From Flavobacterium sp. MC2016-06 (GTDB lineage: Bacteria > Bacteroidota > Bacteroidia > Flavobacteriales > Flavobacteriaceae), in contig NZ_WMID02000030.1 of the NCBI RefSeq assembly GCF_009711165.2, forward strand, positions 10,104 through 74,103: 64,000 nt of DNA. Reading direction: 5' to 3'. How positions within the stretch are numbered: the first letter of the stretch is position 1; each line of letters opens with the position of its first letter. A program made the position numbers and the translations under genes. This document shows positions 43,108 to 52,284 of the stretch, piece after piece. The notes below the pieces were generated by a model, which searched no databases, was not told the origin of the DNA, and worked only from the letters and a program-made list of their open reading frames with translations.

Positions 43108-45206
43108 TGAGCATTCAAAATATTAATGTTGCCCTTATCGGAAACCCAAATACCGGAAAAACTTCAGTTTTTAATCAGCTTACAGGATTGAATCAACAAG
43201 TGGGGAATTATCCCGGAATTACGGTTGAGAAAAAAATCGGATTCTGTAAACTGCCGCATAATATTAAAGCAAACATTTTAGATTTACCTGGAACCTACAG
43301 TTTGAACGCAAGTTCTATGGATGAAAGTGTTGTTATTGAGCTTTTATTAAACAAAAACGACAAATTATATCCAGATGTTGCTGTTGTGGTAACGGATGTT
43401 GAAAATCTAAAAAGAAATTTACTGATTTACACTCAAATAAAAGACCTTGAAATTCCGACGATTTTAGTCATAAATATGGCGGATCGAATGGAAAATAAAG
43501 GTATCACACTTGATATTCCATATCTAGAAGACAAGCTTAAAACTAAAATTGCACTTGTTAGTTCTCGCAAAGGTTTGGGAATTGATTATTTAAAAGAACT
43601 AATTGTTTCATATAAAACTGTTCCTCACTTACCATGTTTAGATGCATCGGTTATTGACAAGGAATATTTTGAAAAATTAGAGCACGCTTTTCCAAACCAA
43701 TTGTTATACAAATTGTGGCTGGTTATTACTCAAGATGTGAATTTTTCTAATTTAGATCGAAATGAAATCCGAACTACATTCACAAAATCACATTCAGAAT
43801 TAAAACGTCTGCAGCAGCAAGAAACCATAAAACGTTATCAATTTATCAATGGCGTTTTAAAAGAAGGTTTAAAAGTTGATGAAACAATGGCAAAAGACAT
43901 CAGAGCAAAACTGGATCGTGTCTTAACACACAAGGTTTGGGGTTATGTAATTTTCTTTGCTATTTTATTTATCATTTTTCAATCTATTTTTTCTTGGTCA
44001 ACAATTCCAATGGATTATATTGACAGTACTTTTGCTTCTTTAAGCACTTGGACGGCTGCAACATTACCTAGCGGCATTTTAACCGATTTAATATCTCAAG
44101 GTATCGTACCAGGAATTGGCGGCGTAATTATTTTTATACCGCAAATTGCCTTCTTGTTTCTATTTATTTCTATCCTGGAAGAAAGCGGTTATATGAGCCG
44201 AGTTGTATTTTTGATGGATAAAATTATGCGCAGATTTGGTCTTTCTGGAAAAAGCGTTGTGCCTTTAATCTCAGGAACTGCTTGTGCAATTCCGGCGATT
44301 ATGGCAACTCGAAATATTGAAAACTGGAAAGAACGTTTGATTACCATTTTAGTTACTCCATTTACTACTTGTTCTGCAAGATTACCCGTTTATGCCATTA
44401 TCATTTCATTGGTAATTCCAAGTAAACGAATTTTGGGTATTTTAAATCTTCAAGGTTTAACTCTGATGTTGCTTTATGTTTTAGGGTTTACGGGAGCAAT
44501 TGTATCTGCTTATATTTTAAATAAGATTTTAAAATTAGACAGCAAAACCTATTTTGTTGTTGAAATGCCTAGTTATAAATTACCGCTTTTTAAGAACGTT
44601 GGAATCAATGTTGTGGAAAAAACAAAAGCATTCATTGTTGGCGCAGGTAAGATCATCTTGGCAATATCTATTATTTTATGGTTTTTAGCTTCATACGGAC
44701 CTGGAAACAATTTTAACGAAGCCGAAGCTATCGTGAAAGAAAGAACAGCTGAAAAACACTTAACTGAACTTGAATTTGAAAACGAAGTCGCTTCTCAAAA
44801 ATTAGAAAACTCATACATCGGATTAATGGGTAGAGCTATAGAACCTGCTATTGCACCTTTGGGTTACGATTGGAAAATAGGGATTGCGCTTATCAGTTCA
44901 TTTGCTGCACGCGAAGTTTTTGTTGGAACTTTAGCAACCATTTACAGCGTTGGAGACAGTGATAACGAAGCTACTATAAAAAGCAAAATGCAGCAAGAAG
45001 TTGATCCAGAAACAGGTAATAAGATTTTTAATTTCGCTACAGGAGTTTCTCTTCTTTTATTTTATGCGTTTGCAATGCAGTGCGCCAGTACACTTGCTAT
45101 AACCAAGAAAGAAACAAATTCTTGGAAATGGCCGGCAATGCAGCTCGTTTTTATGAGCGGTCTGGCTTATTTCGCCGCATTAATTGCGTATCAAATCTTA
45201 AAATAA
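43107..45206 (+). CDS. feoB: Ferrous iron transporter FeoB
   Basis: 699 residues. An N-terminal G-domain has G1 GNPNTGKT (12-19), the G2 region GNYPGITVE and G3 DLPG (around 59-62) with G4-like INMAD. The rest is an integral membrane transporter with several helices and the conserved IFIPQIAFLFLFISILEESGYMSR and VPLISGTACAIPAIMATR gate blocks. It moves Fe2+ inward, powered or gated by GTP. The overlap with feoA and the small gene 7 bases downstream form the feoA-feoB-feoC-like operon. Confidence 0.97.
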   Translation: MSIQNINVALIGNPNTGKTSVFNQLTGLNQQVGNYPGITVEKKIGFCKLPHNIKANILDLPGTYSLNASSMDESVVIELLLNKNDKLYPDVAVVVTDVENLKRNLLIYTQIKDLEIPTILVINMADRMENKGITLDIPYLEDKLKTKIALVSSRKGLGIDYLKELIVSYKTVPHLPCLDASVIDKEYFEKLEHAFPNQLLYKLWLVITQDVNFSNLDRNEIRTTFTKSHSELKRLQQQETIKRYQFINGVLKEGLKVDETMAKDIRAKLDRVLTHKVWGYVIFFAILFIIFQSIFSWSTIPMDYIDSTFASLSTWTAATLPSGILTDLISQGIVPGIGGVIIFIPQIAFLFLFISILEESGYMSRVVFLMDKIMRRFGLSGKSVVPLISGTACAIPAIMATRNIENWKERLITILVTPFTTCSARLPVYAIIISLVIPSKRILGILNLQGLTLMLLYVLGFTGAIVSAYILNKILKLDSKTYFVVEMPSYKLPLFKNVGINVVEKTKAFIVGAGKIILAISIILWFLASYGPGNNFNEAEAIVKERTAEKHLTELEFENEVASQKLENSYIGLMGRAIEPAIAPLGYDWKIGIALISSFAAREVFVGTLATIYSVGDSDNEATIKSKMQQEVDPETGNKIFNFATGVSLLLFYAFAMQCASTLAITKKETNSWKWPAMQLVFMSGLAYFAALIAYQILK

Positions 45207-45212
45207 AAAATC

Positions 45213-45335
45213 ATGATACAAGAAATCATAGCCTTTGTAATACTTGCACTCGCAGTCGTTTTTTTGATCAAAAAGTTCTTTTGGAAATCAAAAAAGAAAA
45301 AAGACTGCGGTGATGGCAATTGTGGATGCAGCTAA
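45213..45335 (+). CDS. FeoB-associated Cys-rich membrane peptide (40 aa)
   Basis: ATG at 45213 follows the feoB stop by 6 bases. The product MIQEIIAFVILALAVVFLIK... has one transmembrane helix (about 5-22), a run of basic residues, and a Cys-rich tail CGDGNCGCS with three cysteines. That is the signature of the small FeoB-associated Cys-rich proteins found after FeoB in Bacteroidota and Firmicutes. A metal-binding or partner role is likely, with no experimental detail that I can cite. It is too short for standard ORF cutoffs. Confidence 0.85.
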   Translation: MIQEIIAFVILALAVVFLIKKFFWKSKKKKDCGDGNCGCS

Positions 45336-45657
45336 TTCTTTTAGATGCTAGGCGCCTGATTTTTTACTTTGAATGTTATTAGGAGCTATTTCCCGCTGTC
45401 ATTCCAAATCTTTTACTTTTTAAAGAAAAAAGCAAAAGGATTTTCCCTCCCATCGGGGCTAGAAAGACCACGCACATTTATCAAGAAGATACTATGCCTA
45501 TTTATCATTTTTTTGATAAACCATAGAAATGAAAACTTCAATAAAACCAATCCAGAAATTAAATTGTCCTTATTTAATATAAAAAAAACGTATTGTTCTT
45601 CTTTCAGTTTACTGTTTTATATAACTTGACAAACTATTCATTTCAAAATCGATAAAG
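45336..45657. other. 322-base interval after feo operon with a degenerate repeat
   Basis: The segment 45379-45466 (AGGAGCTATTTCCCGC ... ATCGGGGCTAG) resembles a repetitive flavobacterial intergenic element and holds 12-base arms CTTTTACTTTTT and AAAAAGCAAAAG (45410-45421, 45427-45438). An 86-codon plus-strand frame in it looks non-coding. The right part is AT-rich and presumably carries the promoter of the small gene at 45658. Confidence 0.4.
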
Positions 45658-45765
45658 ATGTCAGAATCAGAAAAAACAGAAATAATAAGAGACAACAGAG
45701 TTGCCAGATTACTGTGGTTTGCTATAGGTTTTGCTTTTGCAACAATCATTTATTTTGTAAAATAA
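45658..45765 (+). CDS. Small single-pass membrane protein (35 aa)
   Basis: ATG 45658 to TAA 45765: a charged N-terminus MSESEKTEIIRDNRVAR followed by one helix LLWFAIGFAFATIIYFV and a final Lys. The pattern is that of a genuine small membrane protein. It has no known family that I recognise. It ends 3 bases before the convergent HD-domain gene. Confidence 0.5.
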   Translation: MSESEKTEIIRDNRVARLLWFAIGFAFATIIYFVK

Positions 45766-45768
45766 AAT

Positions 45769-46422
45769 CTACTTCACTCCTTCCCATTCCGCATAAAACT
45801 GCGCAAGGAACAACTCCATAAAACGATGTCTTTCTGCGGCAATTTGTCTGCCTGTTTCAGTATTCATTTTATCTTTTAGGAGTAAGAGTTTTTCATAGAA
45901 ATGGTTTACAGTTGGTGCATTATTCTTTTTGTACTCCTCTTTCGTCATGTTTGTTACCGGCGCAATTTCTGGATTGTATAATGCGCGGTTTTTAAAGCCT
46001 CCATAATTAAAAGCTCTTGCAACTCCAATCGCTCCAATTGCATCTAAGCGATCAGCATCCTGAACAATATCCAATTCTATAGAAGAGAATTTCTTTTCGA
46101 AGTTTCCTCCTTTGTATGAAATGTTTTCAATGATCTTTACAACATGAGCAATAATATCTTCCTCAACATTTTCAGACTCTAAAAACAAACGTGCCGTTTT
46201 TGGCCCTATAGTTTCATCTCCGTTATGAAATTTACTATCGGCAATATCATGAAGCAAAGCTCCTAATTGAACAACCGTATTATTACAAGAAGTATCCTTT
46301 GCAATCAAAAGCGCATTTTTATATACACGCTCAATATGAAACCAATCATGTCCGCCTTCGGCATTATTTAGTTTTTCTTTTACAAATGTGATCGTTTTAT
46401 TTATTAAAACTGTATTCTCCAT
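45769..46422 (-). CDS. HD-domain phosphohydrolase
   Basis: 217 residues. The metal motif is His...HD...D: GGHDWFHIERVYKNAL (first His), LGALLHDIADSKF (HD) and DIVQDADRLDAIGAIGVARAF (last Asp). This is the YedJ-like family of HD hydrolases. The substrate, perhaps a nucleotide, is unknown. It is the only gene of its strand block before the acyl-ACP desaturase, and its upstream region holds a GCAAC palindrome and half-site. Confidence 0.9.
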   Translation of the reverse strand: MENTVLINKTITFVKEKLNNAEGGHDWFHIERVYKNALLIAKDTSCNNTVVQLGALLHDIADSKFHNGDETIGPKTARLFLESENVEEDIIAHVVKIIENISYKGGNFEKKFSSIELDIVQDADRLDAIGAIGVARAFNYGGFKNRALYNPEIAPVTNMTKEEYKKNNAPTVNHFYEKLLLLKDKMNTETGRQIAAERHRFMELFLAQFYAEWEGVK

Positions 46423-46514
46423 AATTATTCAAATGTCTTTTAAAACATGCTATTTTATAGGTTTTTTCAAATTGAACATTGTTGCGTTAACAAATTTTCA
46501 ACACCCATTTTATT

Positions 46515-46569
46515 AAAAAATGTTGATTATCAAAGTTTTAAAAACCTCAATAATCAACATGTATTTTTT
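46515..46569. terminator. Hairpin between desaturase and HD gene
   Basis: 11-base perfect arms ATGTTGATTAT (46520-46530) and complement (46550-46560) with A/T tracts outside. On the minus strand, the second arm is followed by six T, so it can end the desaturase transcript. Confidence 0.6.
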
Positions 46570-46580
46570 ATTTAATTAAA

Positions 46581-46595
46581 CGCAACAAAATTGCA
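46581..46595. promoter_or_regulatory. GCAAC palindrome like the merC/fur sites
   Basis: CGCAACAAAATTGCA, read on the minus strand as TGCAATTTTGTTGCG, matches the site at 8644-8658 in 14 of 15 bases. It lies 19 bases past the desaturase stop and 159 bases before the HD gene start. A weaker half-site is at 46472-46486. Confidence 0.4.
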
Positions 46596-46614
46596 TTTAA
46601 TGAAAAATCTGAAA

Positions 46615-47607
46615 TTATAGTCTTGCAGGCTCAACCCATTTGAAAATATGTGACTCTTTTGGGATCACAATTCTCTCAGAAATTCTTGCCATACGAGCTG
46701 GTAATTTCATCAAATATTCACGTGCTTTTTCAGCTTCATCTGTTAAGTTAGTGATTTTGTCAATCTCCCATTTGTCGATTAGCTTTTGCATAATGTCAAC
46801 ATAATCGTTTGCTGTGTAAACACCAATACGTTGTGCCGAATCCGAAAATTGCTCAAATGCAGTACTTATCTTTTGTCCAGATTCTCTTAAAAAGTGTGCC
46901 GGCATAACGATTTTTTGTTTCATCATGTATTGAAATGCCAACATCATTTCGCTAGGATCAACCGCAAAAATTCTAGTTACAAATTCGCTGTATGCATGAT
47001 GATGACGCATTTCGTCACCTGCAATCATTTTACACATTTTAGACAACTTGTTATCGCCAAATTTCTTAGCCATTTGAGCCACTCTATTATGCGAAACATA
47101 AGTTGCTAATTCCTGAAAACTGGTATATACGAAGTTTTTGTACGGATCAGATCCAGTTCCAATATCAAAACCGTCGTTGATTAAATGTTGTGTCGTCATT
47201 TCGATTTCACGCATATTAACACGACCAGATAAATACAGGTATTTATTCAATAAATCACCGTGACGGTTTTCTTCTCCTGTCCATTGACGAATCCATTTAG
47301 ACCAACCATTTCCACCATCTTCTATCTGATTTATTCCTTCTACATCCATTAACCAAGATTCGTAAGTTGGCAAAGCTTCCTCAGTAATTGTGTCACCTAC
47401 AAGCGTAACCCAGAAATCATATGGTAATTCTTTAGCAATTTCGCGTAACTCTCTTACCTCTTCAAAGAAATTATCTCCTTGAGAATTAGGTAAAAAATCT
47501 GTCGGCTGCCAAATTTTTTCAACAGGAATTAAATACTGTTCTACGAAGCTATCCACGTTTTTTTCCAAAAACTGCATTACTTCTAATCTAATGTTTTTTA
47601 TAGACAT
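46615..47607 (-). CDS. Acyl-ACP desaturase (soluble di-iron type)
   Basis: 330 residues. The di-iron site is formed by EENRHGD (about 111-117) and GDEMRHHHAYSEF (about 197-209), with the first Glu near residue 74-80. The sequence matches stearoyl-ACP delta-9 desaturases of plants and bacteria. It introduces a double bond into acyl-ACP for membrane lipids, using O2 and reduced ferredoxin. PlsC, which uses acyl chains, is the next gene upstream on the same strand, so the pair acts in phospholipid synthesis. Confidence 0.93.
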   Translation of the reverse strand: MSIKNIRLEVMQFLEKNVDSFVEQYLIPVEKIWQPTDFLPNSQGDNFFEEVRELREIAKELPYDFWVTLVGDTITEEALPTYESWLMDVEGINQIEDGGNGWSKWIRQWTGEENRHGDLLNKYLYLSGRVNMREIEMTTQHLINDGFDIGTGSDPYKNFVYTSFQELATYVSHNRVAQMAKKFGDNKLSKMCKMIAGDEMRHHHAYSEFVTRIFAVDPSEMMLAFQYMMKQKIVMPAHFLRESGQKISTAFEQFSDSAQRIGVYTANDYVDIMQKLIDKWEIDKITNLTDEAEKAREYLMKLPARMARISERIVIPKESHIFKWVEPARL

Positions 47608-47660
47608 TACTTATTTAAGATTTGGGATTTAAGCTTTAGAATAGTTTCTAAGGCAAAAAT

Positions 47661-48401
47661 CTATTTATATTCATTTACTCCTTCTACTACTGCCTTTTCT
47701 GTAATTGCCATTAATTCGGCAAAATCATAATCTTTAACGGCCATAGCCTTATGAACGGTAAAGGTAAGGCGATTTCCTAAACCAACAGGAAACATTCCAA
47801 ATCGAACCATTTTCCATGAATTGTTGATACTCACCGGAACAATATACGCAGATGGTGCATATTTGCATAAGATTTTTAACCCGCTTTGGGCAAATTCTTT
47901 TGGTTTTCCAGTTTTGCTTCGGGTACCTTCGGGAAAAATTACGGCTGATCTAGTGTTTTTTTCGATATATTCAGACAAGCCTTTGATTACTGGGATTGCT
48001 TGTTTTGGGTCTTTACGGTCAATTAGCACTGAACCTCCGTGACGTAAATTGTATGATACACTCGGGATTCCGCTACCTAACTCTTTCTTGCTTACAAATT
48101 TACAATGAAAACGTCTAAAATACCAAATCATTGCAACAATATCGTACATACTTTGATGATTAGACACAAAAATCAAGGGAACGCCAGTAGGAATAGTCTC
48201 TCTGTTCGCAATTTTATAAGTGGTTCCCACAAGATTTGTACATCTTAAAAGAAAGAAGTTCAAATAATCGACACTTATTTTATGAGCCTGATAACCAAAA
48301 ACATTTAGGCAGATCCATTGTATTGGGTGAAAAATTACCAAACACAATCCAAAACACAAATAGTAAATAACAGATATTGGATACGAAATTATCTTTTGCA
48401 T
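47661..48401 (-). CDS. plsC: 1-acylglycerol-3-phosphate acyltransferase
   Basis: The start at 48401 (MQKIISYPISVIYYL) is preferred; an upstream ATG adds a hydrophobic 21-residue extension in an AT-rich leader. 246 residues with an N-terminal membrane helix and the PlsC motifs NHQSMYD (block I) and VIFPEGTRSKTG (block III). It makes phosphatidic acid from lysophosphatidic acid. It is 54 bases upstream of the desaturase on the same strand. Confidence 0.92.
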   Translation of the reverse strand: MQKIISYPISVIYYLCFGLCLVIFHPIQWICLNVFGYQAHKISVDYLNFFLLRCTNLVGTTYKIANRETIPTGVPLIFVSNHQSMYDIVAMIWYFRRFHCKFVSKKELGSGIPSVSYNLRHGGSVLIDRKDPKQAIPVIKGLSEYIEKNTRSAVIFPEGTRSKTGKPKEFAQSGLKILCKYAPSAYIVPVSINNSWKMVRFGMFPVGLGNRLTFTVHKAMAVKDYDFAELMAITEKAVVEGVNEYK

Positions 48402-48527
48402 GCTTGAAAAATTAAAGGCCAAAAGTAATAAATATATTTTTAGCGGTATTAAAATTAAAAACAATAACCGTTTTTCTGGTTTAATTGTACCTTTGCTAGA
48501 TATATTTGCAAATTTTTTCTGAATTAA

Positions 48528-48932
48528 ATGAACTTCACTTATCCTAAAAACGAACGTCTAAAAAGTAAAACAATAATAGGTTTACTCTTTTCTGAAGGTA
48601 AATCGGTTTCAAAATACCCTTTGCGTTTGGTTTATCGTACTGGAGAAGCAGATGCTGATGAAAAAATTAAACTTGGAGTTTCGGTTTCTAAGAAATACTT
48701 TAAAAAAGCAGTTGATCGCAATTACTTTAAACGTGTTTTGAGAGAAACGTACCGATTAAACAAACATTTGCTTTGGGATAATGTGGAGCAACCCTATTCT
48801 ATCATGTTTTTTTATCAAAGTAAAGACCGATTGTCTTACGAAGAAATCAATACCAAAACAATCCAATTGTTTGAGAAATTTCTGTTACAAGTAAACAAAA
48901 CAAACGATTCTGAAAACAAAACGGAGTTGTAG
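48528..48932 (+). CDS. rnpA: Ribonuclease P protein component
   Basis: 134 residues. The RNR box is KLGVSVSKKYFKKAVDRNYFKRVLRETYRL. It starts MNFTYPKNERLKSK, as in Bacteroidota RnpA. It binds the catalytic RNA in 5' tRNA processing. The normal partner rpmH is not upstream, which is often the case in this phylum. The DUF4349 gene follows after 80 bases. Confidence 0.95.
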   Translation: MNFTYPKNERLKSKTIIGLLFSEGKSVSKYPLRLVYRTGEADADEKIKLGVSVSKKYFKKAVDRNYFKRVLRETYRLNKHLLWDNVEQPYSIMFFYQSKDRLSYEEINTKTIQLFEKFLLQVNKTNDSENKTEL

Positions 48933-49012
48933 AGCTCAAAAGGCAACTTTATTTATCAAATTAGATAAAAAATTATAAAAAAATTGTAGTTTTAGCTCTA
49001 AATTGAAATTTT

Positions 49013-49837
49013 ATGCGACCTATTTTCTACGTATTCTTTTTTTCTCTGATTTTAACAAGTTGTGCAAAAGACAAAAATGACGACGTCTCTAATGACATTA
49101 AAATATCTGCCATAAAACTTCCAGCCAAAAAAATGGAATCTAGTGGTGATTATGATAAAGATAGTCCTGCATCAAGCGAAATTCAACAAAAAATAATAAG
49201 ACAAGCTTATCTTAAATTTGAAACCAGTGACCTAGAAAGCACAGCAGATCAAATTCAGAAAGCAATAAAAGAAAACAAAGGATCTGTTCAAAATGATTCT
49301 GAAGAAAAGGGCTATGGAACATCATCCAGAAACCTTATAGTTCGCATTCCAAGTCAAAATTTTGACGCATTTTTACAATCCATTTCAAAGGGAGTTTCCT
49401 ATTTTGACACCAAACAAATTTCTTCTGACGATGTAACAGCAGAATATATTGATCTAGATTCTAGATTAAAAACAAAACGTAAATTAGAAAGCCGTTATTT
49501 AGAAGTGTTGCAAAAAGCAACTAAAATTAGTGAGATATTAGAAATTGAGAAACAACTTTCGATTATTCGCGAGGAAATAGAATCAAAGCAAGGTCAGTTA
49601 AAATATATGGAAAGTCGTGTCTCTGAAAGCACATTTACCATTGAGTTTTACAAAACAATAGCAGAAAAAGAAGGTGTAAAAGTTTCATACGGTTCAAAGA
49701 TATGGACAGCGATACAATCTGGCTTTTTTGGTTTATCAAGTTTATTTATATGGTTGATAAGTGTTTGGCCGTTTGTCATTATATTTTCAGTACTAGTTTA
49801 TTTTATTAGAAAAAGATTAAAAAGAAAAAAACAATAA
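49013..49837 (+). CDS. DUF4349 lipoprotein
   Basis: 274 residues. A lipobox LTSC (about Cys17) is followed by a disordered stretch and a DUF4349 domain (about 60-250) with RQAYLKFETSDLESTADQIQKAI, NLIVRIPSQNFDAFL and a long coiled-coil (LDSRLKTKRKLESRYLEVLQKATKISEILEIEKQL). One transmembrane helix follows (about 238-262) and a basic tail. The role is unknown. It ends 2 bases before the S41 protease gene, so they are cotranscribed. Confidence 0.9.
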   Translation: MRPIFYVFFFSLILTSCAKDKNDDVSNDIKISAIKLPAKKMESSGDYDKDSPASSEIQQKIIRQAYLKFETSDLESTADQIQKAIKENKGSVQNDSEEKGYGTSSRNLIVRIPSQNFDAFLQSISKGVSYFDTKQISSDDVTAEYIDLDSRLKTKRKLESRYLEVLQKATKISEILEIEKQLSIIREEIESKQGQLKYMESRVSESTFTIEFYKTIAEKEGVKVSYGSKIWTAIQSGFFGLSSLFIWLISVWPFVIIFSVLVYFIRKRLKRKKQ

Positions 49838-49839
49838 TC

Positions 49840-51477
49840 ATGTATCCTTATTTCAAAAAGAAATTCATCATACCTGCCGTTGCTGTAGGGTTTTTATTTG
49901 TTGGAACCAGTTTTAAAGACGATTTCTTTGAAATTGCCAAACAAATCGAAATCTTCACAACCTTATTCAAAGCTGTAAATACCAACTATGTAGACGAAAC
50001 TAATCCAGGTGATTTGATGGATAAAGCCATTAAAAGCATGTTGGGTAGTTTGGATCCTTATACGGTTTACTTTAACGAACAGGATGTTGTCAACTTTAAA
50101 ATCAACAATACTGGAGAATATACCGGAATTGGGGCTTTGATTGCTAGAAAAAGTGATCGCTTAATTGTACGTGAACCCTATAAAGGTTATCCGGCAGATA
50201 AAGCAGGACTGAAAGCGGGTGACGAGATTATTCAGATTGGTGACATTTTGGTTGCTGATTATAAAGATGATGCATCGCAATTAATGAAAGGAACTAAAAA
50301 CACTAAAATCAACATAAAATACCTGCGTCAGGGAAAAATGAGCACTACGGTTTTGGTTTTGGACGAAGTTGATATTAGATCTGTTCCTTTCTTTGGAAAA
50401 ATAGATGATAAAACAGGTTATATTGTTTTAGCTCATTTTAGCCGTAAAGCTGCAGCTGAAGTAAAGAGTGCTCTTGAAAAGCTTAAGGCTGATGGTGCTA
50501 AGCAAATTGTATTGGACTTAAGAGGAAATCCTGGAGGTTTACTAAATGAGGCTATTGATATCTGCAATTTATTTGTTCCTAAAAACGAAGTGATTGTAAC
50601 GACAAAGTCAAGAATTGAAAAACATAACAATACGTATAAAACTCAAAACGAACCTATTGATACTGAAATTCCACTAGCCATTTTGGTGAATGGAAGAAGT
50701 GCTTCTGCTTCAGAAATTGTGTCGGGTGCATTACAGGATTTAGATCGTGCAGTAATTCTTGGAAGCCGCAGTTTTGGAAAAGGTTTGGTGCAACGCTCTG
50801 TTGATTTAACTTATGGAACACAACTAAAGGTTACTATTTCTAGATATTATACGCCATCTGGTCGTTGTATTCAGGCACTAGATTATGCGCATAAAGATAA
50901 AAATGGTGTTGCTCAAAAAACAGATGCTAAAAACTTTAATGCTTTTAAAACCAGAAAAGGCAGAACTGTTTTTGATGGCGGAGGTGTATTACCCGACATT
51001 GAATTGGATGAAACTAAAATGAGTCCAATCACTACTGCGTTACTTAAAAATGACGGAATTTTTGATTATGCAACAAGTTATTATTACAAAAACCCAAATT
51101 TAGGTGACAAAATCCCAACACTTACCGATGCGGATTATACTAATTTTAAACAATATTTAAAAACGAACAAAATTAGTTTTGATACTGAAACAGAAGTGGC
51201 TTTAAAAAACACTTTGACAGCTGCAAAAAACGAAAAAATAGACGAAACAATTGCTCCAGAATATCAACAATTATTAGCCGCGCTTGAAAGAAGCGAAAAC
51301 ACTTTATTGGATAAAAACCAAAAAGAAATCAAAAATCTGATTTTAGAAGAACTTATAAAAAGATACCAATATCAAGAAGGTTTGTATCAATATTATATCA
51401 AAAACAATTCAGAAATTAAAAGAGCAGTTAACGTATTAAATAACCAAACAGAATATAAAACGATTTTAAAAATGTAG
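49840..51477 (+). CDS. S41 (C-terminal processing) peptidase
   Basis: 545 residues with an N-terminal hydrophobic segment. A PDZ domain (about 95-170, YPADKAGLKAGDEIIQIGD) precedes the protease core: RGNPGGLLNEAIDICNLF, the catalytic Ser in NGRSASASEIVSGAL and Lys in RSFGKGLVQRS. It cleaves proteins from their C-termini in the periplasm. It follows the DUF4349 gene by 2 bases and is 3 bases before an OmpA gene: one operon. Confidence 0.95.
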   Translation: MYPYFKKKFIIPAVAVGFLFVGTSFKDDFFEIAKQIEIFTTLFKAVNTNYVDETNPGDLMDKAIKSMLGSLDPYTVYFNEQDVVNFKINNTGEYTGIGALIARKSDRLIVREPYKGYPADKAGLKAGDEIIQIGDILVADYKDDASQLMKGTKNTKINIKYLRQGKMSTTVLVLDEVDIRSVPFFGKIDDKTGYIVLAHFSRKAAAEVKSALEKLKADGAKQIVLDLRGNPGGLLNEAIDICNLFVPKNEVIVTTKSRIEKHNNTYKTQNEPIDTEIPLAILVNGRSASASEIVSGALQDLDRAVILGSRSFGKGLVQRSVDLTYGTQLKVTISRYYTPSGRCIQALDYAHKDKNGVAQKTDAKNFNAFKTRKGRTVFDGGGVLPDIELDETKMSPITTALLKNDGIFDYATSYYYKNPNLGDKIPTLTDADYTNFKQYLKTNKISFDTETEVALKNTLTAAKNEKIDETIAPEYQQLLAALERSENTLLDKNQKEIKNLILEELIKRYQYQEGLYQYYIKNNSEIKRAVNVLNNQTEYKTILKM

Positions 51478-51480
51478 TGA

Positions 51481-52284
51481 ATGAGAATAACTTTTGTCCT
51501 ATTTCTATTTTTTATTTACACTATTAAAGCACAACAAAAACCAGTAGAAACCATTTATTTTGATTTTGATAAATACAATCTTACTACTGAGCAGGAAAAT
51601 GTTGTTGCCAATTTTATAAAAAATATTGATACCTCAAAAGTTGAGTCAATTCAGATATATGGTTACTGCGACGATCGCGGTACTGATGATTATAATTTTC
51701 GTTTATCGCTAAATCGCGTTAATACTATACAAGAGTTATTACTTTTATCAGGATTTAATCAAAGTAAAATTGTTATTCTAGAAGGAAAAGGTCGTATTAT
51801 ACTAAGGCCAGATACTGTAGAAAATCTTCATGAAACTCGTTCTAGAAATCGGCGGGTTGATTTGATAGTAGTTAAACGGAACAGCTTTGGAAAAGGAATT
51901 TATACATCGTTTAAAGACGATCTAAAAATTGGTGATAAAATTTTCTTAGACAATCTATTATTTGATATTGGGAGTGCAAAATTAACTGCATCTGCTAAAA
52001 AAATATTAGACAAAATTGCTACAGTTTTACAAACACACCGAAACATTAAGTTTGAAATAAGAGGTCATGTCTGTTGCACTCCAGATATCTATAGCGACGG
52101 AATTGACAGAGACACTAAGGAAAGAAGGCTTTCTTGGAATCGTGCCAAAACCGTTTTTCACTACCTAATATCTAAAAAAATATCTAAAAGCCGTATGACT
52201 TATCTGGGCTGCGGTAATAAATATCCACTTGGAAAAGGCGACAAATTAGATAGACGTGTTGAATTTGTGATTACGAAGACTTAA
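51481..52284 (+). CDS. OmpA-family protein with two peptidoglycan-binding domains
   Basis: 267 residues. After a signal (about 1-17) there are two OmpA C-like domains. The first is about 22-132, with TIYFDFDKYNL, GYCDDRGTDDYNFRLSLNRV and RSRNRRVDLIV. The second is about 150-266, with LDNLLFDIGSAKLTASAKKILDKIATVL, RGHVCCTPDIYSDGIDRDTKERRLSWNRAKTV and LDRRVEFVI. A tandem of two such domains with no barrel is rare. It likely cross-links or binds peptidoglycan. The stop overlaps that of the convergent ElaA gene by 4 bases. Confidence 0.85.
   Translation: MRITFVLFLFFIYTIKAQQKPVETIYFDFDKYNLTTEQENVVANFIKNIDTSKVESIQIYGYCDDRGTDDYNFRLSLNRVNTIQELLLLSGFNQSKIVILEGKGRIILRPDTVENLHETRSRNRRVDLIVVKRNSFGKGIYTSFKDDLKIGDKIFLDNLLFDIGSAKLTASAKKILDKIATVLQTHRNIKFEIRGHVCCTPDIYSDGIDRDTKERRLSWNRAKTVFHYLISKKISKSRMTYLGCGNKYPLGKGDKLDRRVEFVITKT

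Noticed and set aside
45369..45629. 86-codon plus-strand frame after feo genes
   Set aside because: It overlaps a repeat-like segment, has no leader or family resemblance, and its codon use looks random.
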